From the NCBI GenBank assembly GCA_021828225.1, contig JAKASH010000205.1:1-6060 (forward strand): DNA of 6,060 nt. Reading direction: 5' to 3'. Both the position numbers and the translations under genes were made by a program. The stretch is from Acidobacteriota bacterium (GTDB lineage: Bacteria > Acidobacteriota > Terriglobia > UBA7540). This document shows positions 5,723 to 6,060 of this stretch, piece by piece; position 1 is the first letter of the stretch; each line of letters starts with the position of its first letter. The notes under the pieces were generated by a model. The model ran no database searches. It was given only the letters and a program-made list of their open reading frames with translations, and was not told the DNA's origin.

Positions 5723-6060
5723 TTAGTTGGTTCTCCTTACATCTAAAGCGCCACTGCCCCCAAATGTGGACCTTTCGATACCCATGCCGCATGAGCCGCG
5801 GGGGGGATATTTTGCGAAACGCACAGCCTGCTCGATCTCTTCAGCAGTTCGGATCCTGGGCACAACAATCCCCTTTGCCCGCATCCCGAGAACCTTTTGG
5901 ATCAGCCCCTGCTCGATCCCTTCAATCCTCCCCAGACCCGTTGTCAAACTGCCGTTGATCGCTCTGAGATGGCTCGTGATGTCATGAAGACCCAGCCCGC
6001 TATGTTCAGTGTCAATGCAGACCCAATCGAGCCCAATACGCGCCGCAATCTCAGATCGGA
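5723..6060 (-). pseudogene. Truncated HpcH/HpaI-family aldolase (3' end present, 5' end outside window)
   Basis: The frame is open from the right edge to the TAA at 5725-5723, giving 111 visible residues; it enters from outside, so the TTG at 5947 is not its start. Visible motifs are LDWVCIDTEHS (with the D-x-E-H of HpaI, whose histidine is the catalytic base), an arginine in GLGRIEG at the place of the HpaI active-site Arg, KGIVVPRIRTAEE and FAKYPPRGSCGMG. These are hallmarks of class II aldolases acting on 4-hydroxy-2-oxo acids or 2-keto-3-deoxy sugar acids (HpaI, GarL, RhmA), releasing pyruvate in the cytoplasm. In the family, about 100 residues follow the YPP.G.RG.G segment and carry the metal-binding Glu (in QIE) and Asp (in GPADLS). 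Here the protein stops 21 residues after the GMG, and no continuation is visible in the other frames. It therefore lacks its metal ligands and is probably inactive. A true short protein or an assembly error are alternatives. Confidence 0.72.
5733..5738 (-). promoter_or_regulatory. Shine-Dalgarno sequence AAGGAG of GH39-like gene
   Basis: AAGGAG on the minus strand lies within the last codons of the truncated aldolase frame, 14 nt before the glycosidase ATG. The spacing is longer than the usual 5-10 nt, but it is the only strong match near this start and supports the chosen ATG. Confidence 0.5.

Noticed and set aside
5723..5947. A complete 74-residue protein starting at the TTG at 5947
   Set aside because: The frame remains open to the right edge and the upstream residues contain the family motif IDTEH, so the TTG is an internal leucine codon of a larger aldolase.
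1..6060. CRISPR array, insertion sequence, toxin-antitoxin or phage genes
   Set aside because: No regularly spaced repeats, transposase motifs, terminal inverted repeats with target duplications, or small paired toxin-antitoxin-like genes were seen on either strand.

Overview
The window is about 6 kb of a bacterial chromosome or metagenomic contig in which every supportable gene lies on the minus strand, so it reads from right to left. The gene set suggests a soil or litter saprotroph of Acidobacteriota type: an exported GH39-like glycosidase, an ACS-family sugar-acid transporter, a large Tat-exported two-domain alpha/beta hydrolase and a KDG-type aldolase. Planctomycetes or Verrucomicrobia are possible alternatives. 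The lineage is inferred from gene style only; there is no marker gene.

Layout in transcription order. (1) 6060-5723: the 3' part of an HpcH/HpaI-family aldolase that ends roughly 100 residues early, before the expected metal ligands, so it is probably a broken gene. (2) 5718-4183: a secreted GH39-like clan GH-A glycoside hydrolase starting 4 nt after the aldolase stop. (3) 4182-3902: a 281-bp spacer with a weak promoter candidate, two short perfect palindromes and an 83-codon open stretch continuing the glycosidase frame past its stop. (4) 3901-2492: an MFS transporter of the anion:cation symporter family. (5) 2492-390: a Tat-exported acetyl-xylan-esterase-like alpha/beta hydrolase whose start overlaps the transporter stop as TAATG. 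(6) 389-111: a 279-bp spacer with two inverted repeats. (7) 110-1: the first 36 codons of a gene resembling the alpha subunit of a thiamine-diphosphate-dependent 2-oxoacid dehydrogenase E1, continuing off the left edge.

Taken together, genes 1-5 look like a small plant-polysaccharide or sugar-acid locus. The glycosidase and hydrolase would act outside the cytoplasm on decorated oligosaccharides, the transporter would import an acidic sugar, and the aldolase would have cleaved a 2-keto-3-deoxy intermediate to pyruvate. The E1-alpha gene would consume pyruvate or a related 2-oxoacid, but a separate transcript is equally possible. I found no RNA gene, CRISPR array, insertion sequence or phage feature, and nothing that amounts to a clearly new defence or mobile system. 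The most informative oddities are the truncated aldolase butted against the glycosidase, the degenerate second domain of the hydrolase, and the open frame after the glycosidase stop.
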